Shown here piece by piece: positions 1 through 7,600 of a stretch of 64,000 nt of DNA. This DNA comes from Zobellia uliginosa (GTDB lineage Bacteria; Bacteroidota; Bacteroidia; Flavobacteriales; Flavobacteriaceae), in the NCBI RefSeq assembly GCF_018860745.1, contig NZ_JAHKPY010000012.1, positions 639,166 to 703,165 of the forward strand, written 5' to 3'. Position numbers and translations under genes: made by a program. The notes under the pieces were generated by a model that did no database searches, was not told where the DNA came from, and saw nothing but the letters and a program-made list of their open reading frames with translations. The number at the start of each line of letters is the position of its first letter. Position 1 is the stretch's first letter.

Positions 1-1
1 A

Positions 2-559
2 CTAACCGTAAATACAGGTGATATTACTGCGCAAAGCGCTGAATTTTTAGGGCGTGTAAAAGGGGAAAATGGAACAGATCCAGAAGACTTTGTAACTAGA
101 GCACAATTAGATGCTGTTACAATTGGTGGGCATACAGGGGTTGAGGGTTCTATATTTTTTGCTGGATCAAATACACAACCAGCCCAAAATAATGCAAACT
201 TATTTTGGGATGACGATAACAACCAACTTAGAGTTGGTAGTGCCCCACCTGTAAATGGAACAACCAATTCAACCTTAAATATACAAGGTTCTGTTTCAAA
301 ACCTATTGAACAAGGTGTCACTACATTAACCGAGGAACATTACACAGTAACTTTTAACTTTCCTGACTCTTTTATAGAATTACCTGACGCTACTACTTGC
401 TATGGTAGAATCTACGTAATCAAATTAGGACCTGCCGCTACAGGTATAGATTCTAATGGCTACCAAAATAATCAATTTGTATTTGTAAATGCTTTGACAG
501 CAGGAAGAGTAACACAGTTACAAAGTAATGGAGTATTTTGGGAGCAAATTAATAATTAA
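2..559 (+). CDS. C-terminal part of a repetitive surface or tail-fibre-like protein (5' end outside window)
   Basis: An open frame enters from the left edge and stops at TAA 557-559, giving 185 residues. The visible part is rich in Gly, Asn, Thr and Asp. It contains a segment of the GDITAQSAEFLGRVKG kind followed by DPEDFVTRAQLDAV, then a compact C-terminal domain of about 90 residues (ITLPDATTC-like region, then YVIKLGPAATG, ending WEQINN). This layout is common in long flavobacterial surface proteins whose repeats resemble phage tail-fibre or collar proteins. I cannot assign a function. No T9SS sorting motif is visible at the end. The next gene starts 268 bp downstream on the same strand. 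Coding is certain because of length and composition; the family call is weak. Confidence 0.7.
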   Translation, partial: LTVNTGDITAQSAEFLGRVKGENGTDPEDFVTRAQLDAVTIGGHTGVEGSIFFAGSNTQPAQNNANLFWDDDNNQLRVGSAPPVNGTTNSTLNIQGSVSKPIEQGVTTLTEEHYTVTFNFPDSFIELPDATTCYGRIYVIKLGPAATGIDSNGYQNNQFVFVNALTAGRVTQLQSNGVFWEQINN

Positions 560-754
560 AACTGTTTTTTACACTTACTATAAAAAATCTATTTTTCATA
601 GAAGGTACTTGTTTGTGTATAGATTCTCCACTCTCTTAAACCATATTTTCAGCGATACGCTTTAGTGTAGATACCCCAAATTTTAAAACATAGAACATCT
701 CAACTTTTACGTCTTAACATTGCTCAACAAAAATGTTTAGATTTGACACCGAAA

Positions 755-774
755 TTTTTGCAATAATGCAAAAA
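755..774. other. Short perfect inverted repeat in the 560-827 spacer
   Basis: TTTTTGCA (755-762) and TGCAAAAA (767-774) form an 8-bp stem with a 4-nt loop. It lies 54 bp before the glycosyltransferase start, in a 268-bp spacer that otherwise shows no gene. It could be a weak terminator for the upstream gene or an operator; the low GC content makes either uncertain. Confidence 0.3.
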
Positions 775-827
775 CAAAAACGTTTTAACAGAAATCTACA
801 ATCCCTAAAGTTGAATTGCCAGAATAA

Positions 828-2057
828 ATGAAAAAAATTGTATTAAGTGCCTATGCTTGCTCTCCGTACAAGGGCTCTGAATACTGTGTAGGTTGGTCTT
901 GGGCTACAGGTCTTGCTAAAAAGGGCTATCAGGTTTGGTGCTTTACAAACACGGAAGACCAAGAAGATTGTGAGAAAGAAAGGTTAAAACAGAAATTAGA
1001 AAACCTTACTTTTATTCCAATTTCATTGACAACACCACTGGATAAAATTCTTTTAGATAATTCCTCTAAGGCTATATACCTACATTACTATCTATGGAAA
1101 AAGAAAACAGCCAACCAAGCTAAAAAATTACATCAAAAAGAGAAAATTGATATCGCGCATCATGTCAGCTACGGTAGTTTTCAACAAGGAAGCCCTCTTT
1201 ATAAGTTAGACAAGTGTAAAATAATTTTTGGCCCTGTTGGCGGTGGACAAATGGCATTGCGAATTTTTAAGCCTTATTTTGGTTCTTCCTGGAGTACAGA
1301 AATAATACGTAAAAATGTTTCTAAATTTCTTATGCGGTTTAACACATCTTTGAATAAAACCTTAAATAAAGCAGATGTAATATTAACAGTAAACCAAGAA
1401 ACAGAACAATTATGGCAAACTTCTAAATATTACAAAGAAAGAATAAGTTTTAATTTTAGTGACTCTGCATTACCTATACAATTTGAACAAAACCAATATA
1501 TTCCTGCGAAGAAAAACAAAGAATTAAGAATTTTATGGGTTGGTAGATTATTACCCCGAAGAGGCTTGGAACTTTCATTAAAAGCACTCTCTTACCTTCC
1601 AAATGATTTACCTTACAAGCTCATAGTCGTAGGGGATGGAGAACAAGGAAATAAAATTAAAGATTGGATAGAGAAATACCAATTAAACAAAGCTAAAATT
1701 CAGCATTTGGGATGGATTCCTTATGAACAAATGCATGAAGAATATGAAAACGCAGATGTAATGCTATTTTGCCCCTTACGAGACACTGCAGGTCTGCAAG
1801 CCACGGAAGCCATGGGATTTAGCCTCCCCATAATTACTCTTAATATTAGCGGAATGCGAAGCATTGTACCCGAAACTTGTGGCATAAAAATAAACCCTAG
1901 CACAACCAATGGAACAGCCCAGGATATTGCCAGTGCTATAGAACGTATGTATACTGATTTTGATTTTAGAAAAATGGCAGCTAAAAACGCGTATAATGAG
2001 GCAATGAACAATACTTGGGCCAATAAAATTGCCGAGGTAACTACCCATTTTTATTAA
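828..2057 (+). CDS. Glycosyltransferase family 4 (GT4, GT-B fold)
   Basis: The 409-residue protein has the length and layout of GT4 retaining glycosyltransferases. The N-terminal acceptor domain begins MKKIVLSAYACSPYKGSE and contains a Gly-rich GPVGGGQMALR loop near residue 140. The C-terminal donor domain opens with LRILWVGRLLPRRGLE near residue 235 and has the sugar-nucleotide binding signature QATEAMGFSLPIIT near residue 325 (the family's E-x7-E region, the first Glu replaced by Gln/Ala context). There is no signal peptide, so it is cytoplasmic or membrane-associated. It probably adds a sugar to an exported polysaccharide or glycolipid. A decayed GT2 gene lies directly downstream, which suggests a remnant of a capsule or O-antigen locus. 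The ATG at 828 is the only reasonable start. Confidence 0.88.
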   Translation: MKKIVLSAYACSPYKGSEYCVGWSWATGLAKKGYQVWCFTNTEDQEDCEKERLKQKLENLTFIPISLTTPLDKILLDNSSKAIYLHYYLWKKKTANQAKKLHQKEKIDIAHHVSYGSFQQGSPLYKLDKCKIIFGPVGGGQMALRIFKPYFGSSWSTEIIRKNVSKFLMRFNTSLNKTLNKADVILTVNQETEQLWQTSKYYKERISFNFSDSALPIQFEQNQYIPAKKNKELRILWVGRLLPRRGLELSLKALSYLPNDLPYKLIVVGDGEQGNKIKDWIEKYQLNKAKIQHLGWIPYEQMHEEYENADVMLFCPLRDTAGLQATEAMGFSLPIITLNISGMRSIVPETCGIKINPSTTNGTAQDIASAIERMYTDFDFRKMAAKNAYNEAMNNTWANKIAEVTTHFY

Positions 2058-2386
2058 AAAGCCAAGAATTATTTTTTCGTAAGAAACACCTTGTTTTTAC
2101 CTGTATTCCTATTTTAACATAATGTTTTCTGATAGTTAGTATCAGTTCATGGCTCTATAAACGAAGTGATTTTAAACCTAATATATAGATATTATTGAGC
2201 CGACGTCTATATAAAAACAGAATACTATACTTTTTAATAGATTTACTGTTGTATTTAAAAAAACTATTCTTTTTAAAGGATACGAGAATGGCTATAGGTT
2301 AATTACATGAATAGTTGCCTTATAGTTTTAGTAGATGTTTTTACTAATTTGGTTTCATGAAAAAAATAAAAATTTAGTTAGAAACA
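2058..2386. other. 329-bp AT-rich spacer, no intact gene
   Basis: All frames are interrupted by stops. The stretch lies between the GT4 gene and the GT2 remnant and may hold the eroded 5' part of that remnant, but I could not read convincing protein similarity in it. No strong hairpin was seen. Confidence 0.5.
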
Positions 2387-2841
2387 ATGAAAAGAACTGG
2401 TTGCAAAATGTCTTCAACAGATGGACTTTTTGGCAATGGTGTTTACGATGAAAACATCAAATACAAAAAATATAATGCAGAGTATTATTATCAGACCTTG
2501 TTTAATATTTACAAAAATATTCAGCCAATATTGGACGGAAAACATTGCAAAAAATTCCACTTCTAAAAAAGGTCGTTAAGACAAAAACCAGAAACATGTT
2601 AGCCAATGGTTTTCCGGACCTATGGTCTTTTGAATTCTTAAACGTACATAATTGCATGATTATGAGTAGCGTGGTTATAGAGAAATCCATTTTAAACAAA
2701 ATCAACAATTTTAAAAATATAAAGAACGGTGAGGAAGATTATGATTGCTGGTTGAGAGCCCTAAAACATACGGATAGTGTTTATGTCAAAGATGTTTGTT
2801 TTTATTATGATGGAGGGCATGGAGATGGTCAAAATTGGTAA
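2387..2841 (+). pseudogene. Frameshifted remnant of a family 2 glycosyltransferase
   Basis: Two short open frames in different phases read as one protein. Frame 1 (2387-2566) encodes DGLFGNGVYDENIKYKK followed by YNAEYYYQTLFNIYKNIQP. Frame 2, entered near 2545, continues with LANGFPDLWSFEFLNVHNC, MIMSSVVIEKSIL and GEEDYDCWLRALKHT, ending DGGHGDGQNW. The string G-E-D-Y-x-x-W-L-R-x-L and the preceding ssvvi-x-k block are typical of the C-terminal half of GT2 enzymes of the polysaccharide-biosynthesis type. The N-terminal nucleotide-sugar domain (DxD) is missing, so the gene is both truncated and shifted by +1 or -1 near 2540-2550. It is judged non-functional. A sequencing error could explain the shift but not the missing N-terminus. 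Confidence 0.65.
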
Positions 2842-2891
2842 ACTATACACTATGATAAATTAAGCTTACTTCTTTCAAACCAAATAACAAT

Positions 2892-2922
2892 AAAAACCAC
2901 GACATAAATTGCCGTGGTTTTT
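2892..2922. terminator. Bidirectional hairpin terminator
   Basis: AAAAACCACG (2892-2901) and CGTGGTTTTT (2913-2922) form a perfect 10-bp stem with an 11-nt loop, with A and T runs on the two flanks. It sits between the GT2 remnant (+) and the large secreted protein gene (-), so it can end transcription from both sides. Confidence 0.75.
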
Positions 2923-2962
2923 TCTAATTTATAGTATTAAGACCAATAAATGTCTACTATCG

Positions 2963-5900
2963 CTATTCTTTGATTACCTTAAAAGTCCATTCAGAACCGT
3001 TCTGTAATACGTTTACAATGTAAACCCCATCCGGATAGGCCGAAAGATCTAACTCAGGCTCTCTCTCGTCCGTTTGTAAAGTAAGTATAACGTGACCGGA
3101 GAAATCCGCCACTATAATCTCTTTAACACCTTCTGATATGCCGGTTATTCTGAAATTACCAACTGTAGGATTAGGATGAACATATCCCGGTTGAGTACTT
3201 TCTATAATCAACCTCTCTACGCCATCATCCGTAGCATTAGATTTGGAGGTTAAGTTACCTGACGGTGAGTTGATATCACTGTCTTCATATAAGGAAGAAA
3301 CTTGCTGTTTAGTAAGTGGGTTGTTGAACAACTTTACATCATCAATACCCCCTTTAAAGTATTCATCACTCCATCCTGCCCAGCCAATCCAAGCTACGTC
3401 CTTTTCTTTTACTGTTCCAGAAAGCGACTCAGTGTGAATATTCTCACCATTGATATACCAGCGCATATCACTACCATCAAACGTACAAGTAACCATTTGC
3501 CAAACATTACTTTGGATATTTCCTTTACTCAACAACTTTCTACCGTTCTCATTTGTGGTAACTTTAAATGCAAGCTTACCGCGATCAACAAACATCATGA
3601 AACCGCCTGATGTACTAGTACCAAATATACCTTGGTAAATATCTTCTGCATTGCTAGGATTAACCCACGCAGAAACGGTAAAGCCTGATTGCAAACCTTT
3701 ATTGATATTTGGTAACCGAATACGGTCATCAGACCCATCAAATAGTAAAGCACCTCCTATTTGACCATTTGTTTTGTTTTTATCAAAAGTTAAACCTTTC
3801 TCAAGTGTACCTGTGCGGCCTTGACCACTTGCATCGCTCGCGCTTATTCCTTTTAACTCATCTAATGGCCAATGACCAACTAGACCTGGTAATTCCTCTA
3901 CTACGATTTCCTCTACCGGTGGCACGGGAACGGTTGGAGGAACTGGAGGTTTAACCTCTTGAGTTCCCAAAATCTCTATAGCATTAATGACCGGGTGTCT
4001 TGTGCCACCATCTGAATCTAATGAAGAAAAATCTATCTCTAATTTGCCATCGGTAACATTTACAACATGTGTCTTAACGAGCTCTGACTCTGCTCCTACC
4101 TGAGCAAAAATATCGAGATTATCTTCTACTAATTTTCCTTCAAGACGTACATCAAAAACGCGGTTGCCAACTCCACCGCTACCACCGCCAGTAGCTCCAA
4201 ACCATAACTCTGCAAAATATAGATTTACCGTATACTCACCATTTTCCAATGGAATGTCATAGCTCATTACTTGAGAACGACTATATCTAAACGTCCTAAA
4301 CTGTCCGGTAAGACCCGTTTGTGGTCTATCTAAAGTTCGTCCCGTATTATAATACTTATCCGCAGAGAAAGCATTTCCATTATGGGTAACCGCACTACCT
4401 CCCGAATTTATTCGTAGGGCAAAATTATTTGGTTTACTATCGTCAGGTTCGTCAACTTTTGGCTCTTCAACTTTTGGCTCTTCAACTTTTGGTTCCTCAA
4501 CTTGTGGTTCTTCAACTTGTGGTTCTTCAACTTCTGGCTCTTCATTACCTCCGTCTGTATAACCTTCTGACCTAATACGGTAAGCCCAACTTTTTGTTCG
4601 ATCATTATTTGGTAGAGAAGGTGGTTGTAATCTACCTGAACTGTTTGTTTTAATAGTACCTGCTGAAATCCAACCTCCACTAGTCACGTTCCACCACTCG
4701 AATAAGTAAGTTTCAGAAGCCAATAAATTTGTTAGCGAAGGGAGTGATGACGGGCTGTTCCTAGAATCTGCCGCAAAAAATCCTAAGCCAAATGATTTAT
4801 CATCCGAAATCGATAATGTATGAAGATAATCCTGACTGTCACTTAGATTAGTGTCCGCCGCTGGTATCAATCTGGCATAATTATGATCAGAATCCAAAAT
4901 AAAACTTTTTAAATGACCCATAGCTTGAGAATCAAATCGCTTTAAAGCGTTAACCTGAGGGTCATTATTTGCTACGATTGTTCCCCCATCGGACTGACTC
5001 CTTCCTGTTGAAACAGCTGCTCCTGCATACCACGCATCTCCCCAAGCATGTCCTGCCAAGCCACCGCTTAGTACAGATCCGTACATTTGCATTTGTGCCA
5101 TGGTTGCATCATTTAGCCCTGGGTTTATTTCATTACCGGAATGTAGTCCCCAACCTGGATAAAATGGCTCTAAATTAAGTGATGGTTTTGCCGGTTGATG
5201 GTGATAAATATTACGCATCCATAAATGCATAGTTTCATCTCTTTCTGCATTACTAACATTCTGAATGTCAAGAGCGGTGGGTATATCTCTTTCCCAATTG
5301 TTTAAAGAGGTATTAAAGGACATTGCTGTTCTAGGCTGTCCATAGGGCATTCTATAAGCACCCATCTTACTGTATAACTTACTATTTGCTGCCCTAACTA
5401 CTTCTTTCCATTTAGGATATACAGAAGATTGACTATCATGATGCACCCAACTAAAAATCATATTGTAGCAACCATATCGCGCCCATAAATAGCGGACATA
5501 GTTATAAAACGCATCTTTCTCCTTAGTAGAACGCGTATACCACAACTCACTCCTTCGAACAGTTTCAAATAAAGTGACAAAACCTTGATCAGACAAAAAC
5601 TGCATTCTCTCATCTACGGACTGCCAATACGATGGTTGAATCTTAAGATAATCAACTTCTTGCCCAGGGCCTTTCAATTCAAATGGCCCCTCTCCGTTAG
5701 GGCCTGTTTTTTTGTGGTGCGTTTTTTCGGCCCATAATTCAGTATAGCTATCATTAGGAAAGCTAGCAATAACATTAAGACCATTAAACCCTTGTCCTTT
5801 TCTTGCTGAAATGTAATCCTTCAAGGATATTCCACTAATATTATTTGCACGATCAAAACCAAATACTGAGGTTAGCGCAGACCAAGACGTATCTGCCGTG

Positions 5901-6397
5901 TAAAAGAATGGAGTACCATCCGCATATTCCAGAGTACGATTGTTGGAAGCCACTCTTATAAAACCTCTGTTGTTGGGATTACTACTTACATTTGCCGTAG
6001 TAGCAGTAAAGACTCCACTTCGGCCTATAAAACTCCGGTCTGAATTTTCGACTGTTTCATTTAGAACTTTCCAGGTCCATTTTCCTGGGGAAGTAGCCAC
6101 CAAACGAGCACGGAATACATTTCCGCCATCCCAGAATATTGGTATGCGATATACTTCAGTTGAAGAACCTTCCTTTTTTAATTCAACCCAAACATCTACA
6201 TCCATGTATGCGTTACTATATTGTTGTTGACTATTAAACTCTATTTCAACAACTTCCATAACCCGGTAGCTGGTTTGTTGGGCAAATAGACTAGTATTTG
6301 TAAAGCCGTACAGTGTTACGAGCAAAACTATTCTAACCAATAAAGAATTGTGTTTGTAAAAGCATCTGCTTTTTACAAAATCGATAAATGAAATCAT
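2963..6397 (-). CDS. Secreted multidomain glycoside hydrolase-like protein: DUF5060, DUF4038, malectin, LamG and T9SS sorting domain
   Basis: The protein has 1,144 residues. A signal peptide (hydrophobic about 20-38, cleavage near LFAQQ) is followed by a DUF5060 beta-sandwich (about 45-112, IPIFWDGGNVFRARL, GKWTWKV). A DUF4038 apiosidase-like TIM barrel follows (about 145-500, DGTPFFYTADTSWSALT, GFNGLNVIASFP). DUF4038 is the fold of GH140 apiosidases. An EEPxV-repeat linker lies near 620-660. Next come a malectin-type carbohydrate-binding domain (ALRINSGGSAV to HPVINAIEILG), a LamG/concanavalin-like domain (GLVGHWPLDEL to WYINGENI) and a type A T9SS sorting domain (about 1065-1144, VHPNPTVGNF, YPDGVYIVNV). 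The product is therefore exported by T9SS and probably cell-surface bound, acting on a polysaccharide or glycoprotein glycan. It has no SusCD neighbours. The substrate cannot be inferred. Confidence 0.88.
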   Translation of the reverse strand: MISFIDFVKSRCFYKHNSLLVRIVLLVTLYGFTNTSLFAQQTSYRVMEVVEIEFNSQQQYSNAYMDVDVWVELKKEGSSTEVYRIPIFWDGGNVFRARLVATSPGKWTWKVLNETVENSDRSFIGRSGVFTATTANVSSNPNNRGFIRVASNNRTLEYADGTPFFYTADTSWSALTSVFGFDRANNISGISLKDYISARKGQGFNGLNVIASFPNDSYTELWAEKTHHKKTGPNGEGPFELKGPGQEVDYLKIQPSYWQSVDERMQFLSDQGFVTLFETVRRSELWYTRSTKEKDAFYNYVRYLWARYGCYNMIFSWVHHDSQSSVYPKWKEVVRAANSKLYSKMGAYRMPYGQPRTAMSFNTSLNNWERDIPTALDIQNVSNAERDETMHLWMRNIYHHQPAKPSLNLEPFYPGWGLHSGNEINPGLNDATMAQMQMYGSVLSGGLAGHAWGDAWYAGAAVSTGRSQSDGGTIVANNDPQVNALKRFDSQAMGHLKSFILDSDHNYARLIPAADTNLSDSQDYLHTLSISDDKSFGLGFFAADSRNSPSSLPSLTNLLASETYLFEWWNVTSGGWISAGTIKTNSSGRLQPPSLPNNDRTKSWAYRIRSEGYTDGGNEEPEVEEPQVEEPQVEEPKVEEPKVEEPKVDEPDDSKPNNFALRINSGGSAVTHNGNAFSADKYYNTGRTLDRPQTGLTGQFRTFRYSRSQVMSYDIPLENGEYTVNLYFAELWFGATGGGSGGVGNRVFDVRLEGKLVEDNLDIFAQVGAESELVKTHVVNVTDGKLEIDFSSLDSDGGTRHPVINAIEILGTQEVKPPVPPTVPVPPVEEIVVEELPGLVGHWPLDELKGISASDASGQGRTGTLEKGLTFDKNKTNGQIGGALLFDGSDDRIRLPNINKGLQSGFTVSAWVNPSNAEDIYQGIFGTSTSGGFMMFVDRGKLAFKVTTNENGRKLLSKGNIQSNVWQMVTCTFDGSDMRWYINGENIHTESLSGTVKEKDVAWIGWAGWSDEYFKGGIDDVKLFNNPLTKQQVSSLYEDSDINSPSGNLTSKSNATDDGVERLIIESTQPGYVHPNPTVGNFRITGISEGVKEIIVADFSGHVILTLQTDEREPELDLSAYPDGVYIVNVLQNGSEWTFKVIKE
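4451..4540 (-). repeat. Six tandem 15-bp repeats coding an E-P-x-V-E linker
   Basis: Six near-identical 15-bp units (pattern ttcaacttntggctc on the plus strand) encode repeated pentapeptides EEPQV/EEPKV between the catalytic part and the malectin domain. The acidic Pro-rich linker should be extended. Such repeats are prone to copy-number change by slippage. Confidence 0.85.
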
Positions 6398-6848
6398 TTG
6401 TGGGGGAATTTAAATTAGTTTTAACTAAACAAATACGTTAGAAGAGTGGTGATTGGACGTCATTCATCCATAAAATATGCTTTTTAACGTTTGTAACGTT
6501 CGGATGGTATTATTTATTGTCCAATCTAGAATTATTAAAAACCAAACCCACAAAATTGATGATCCCCCAATCATCTCCTATGCGGGTTGGCTTAAGATTT
6601 GGTAACCATCGTCATGAGTTATATCCCTTTTCAACAGTTTAAACATACAGTCAATTTAACTAAAGATATTTCTCCGCTTCTAGAACCAAAATAGTACAAA
6701 CCATATGATAGTCTAAACTTATATCGCTTAATGGAAAAGCGGTCAAAGAATCATCTGTTTCCATATCATAATCTAAACTACATTGCGGTGTATTATCTAA
6801 TTAAATACTGGGCACCTATCAAAAGGTTTGGACAAACATACCATCATA
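6398..6848. other. 451-bp spacer upstream of the secreted hydrolase gene
   Basis: No ORF of note is present. It contains the AACGTT dyad described separately and the presumed promoter of the 2963-6397 gene. No clear riboswitch or tRNA was recognised. Confidence 0.5.
6486..6500. promoter_or_regulatory. AACGTT-TGT-AACGTT dyad, candidate operator
   Basis: Two copies of the self-complementary hexamer AACGTT are separated by three bases, 89-103 bp upstream of the secreted hydrolase start. The arrangement reads as both a direct and an inverted repeat and would suit a dimeric repressor. There is no regulator gene with an obvious match in the vicinity. Confidence 0.35.
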
Positions 6849-6890
6849 AAATGCCAATACCTTACGGATATCTGTAAGGTATTGGCATTT
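6849..6890 (-). terminator. Long hairpin after the response-regulator gene
   Basis: Arms 6849-6865 and 6874-6890 are perfectly complementary over 17 bp with an 8-nt loop, 33 bp past the stop of the regulator gene. The minus-strand trailing T run is short (TTTT), so termination is likely but a processing or mRNA-stabilising hairpin is possible. Confidence 0.6.
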
Positions 6891-6922
6891 ATTGACTCAG
6901 AATAAATGAGAAGTATATTTTT

Positions 6923-7597
6923 TTAAATTCTGCCTTGCTTAATCAACTTAGCAATAAGGTGGTGCGTATTTTTAGCCCCGAAGGCATCAAATAATCTACT
7001 TACTTTTTTATCTATAGTACTTTCACTATTTGGAGAAATATTCTGATTTTTCATTTTCTCGGAAATTTCTTTTTTGGTAAAGCCCTCGGCTAGGTCTTGC
7101 AAAATCATAAGGTCGTATTTATCCAATTCAAAAATAGTGTTAGCGGTATTTAAATTGATCTGCGGAGAGACATACGTTCTGTTCTGATACACTTCTTGAA
7201 TAGCAGTCATCAGTTCACTAAGTCCATTACGACCTTTGCAAACAAAACCGTTGATTTTCTGAGTAGTGAAAAGCGGGTTAATCTCTGCTGGATTATCTAT
7301 CATTGAATTTACAATGATTTTTACATTAGGATCTATGCCTCTTACAGCCTCAATAAGAGATTGGCCAGAAGTCAACCTACGAGCAACAGGTCCTTCCTTA
7401 AACGACAAATCTGTAATTACTAATTCATAACCATCATCATTAGCAAATGCTGTTTTAAATCTATTATAGGCATTATCACAATACAATTCTTCTTGTATTT
7501 CTTCTATTTCAAGCCTGTCTTCAATGGTATTGACAATACCCTTGTTGGTATCTTGAAAATCTTCTGCTATCAGTATTTTTTTGAACATAGCCGGCAC
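6923..7597 (-). CDS. Response regulator, receiver plus LuxR-type HTH
   Basis: The 224-residue protein has a receiver domain at about 5-135 with the acidic pair E12/D13, the likely phosphoacceptor D63 in ELVITDLS, and the conserved Lys at K121. A LuxR/NarL-type helix-turn-helix follows at about 158-222 (LAEGFTKKEISEKM, STIDKKVSRLF, AKNTHHLIAKLI). It begins 3 bp after the stop of the TPR histidine kinase, so the two are translated from one mRNA and should be a cognate pair. The receiver carries a longer than usual segment after D63 (KEGPVARRLTSGQ). Target genes are unknown; the two small secreted proteins encoded divergently beyond the kinase are plausible targets by position only. Confidence 0.88.
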   Translation of the reverse strand: MPAMFKKILIAEDFQDTNKGIVNTIEDRLEIEEIQEELYCDNAYNRFKTAFANDDGYELVITDLSFKEGPVARRLTSGQSLIEAVRGIDPNVKIIVNSMIDNPAEINPLFTTQKINGFVCKGRNGLSELMTAIQEVYQNRTYVSPQINLNTANTIFELDKYDLMILQDLAEGFTKKEISEKMKNQNISPNSESTIDKKVSRLFDAFGAKNTHHLIAKLIKQGRI

Positions 7598-7600
7598 TAT

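Noticed and set aside
1-827. Prophage remnant
   Set aside because: The first gene has tail-fibre-like repeats, but no integrase, capsid, terminase or attachment site is seen.
4408-4680. A 90-residue open frame on the minus strand inside the secreted hydrolase gene
   Set aside because: It is a shadow of the 15-bp repeats in another frame; the main frame has family domains on both sides.
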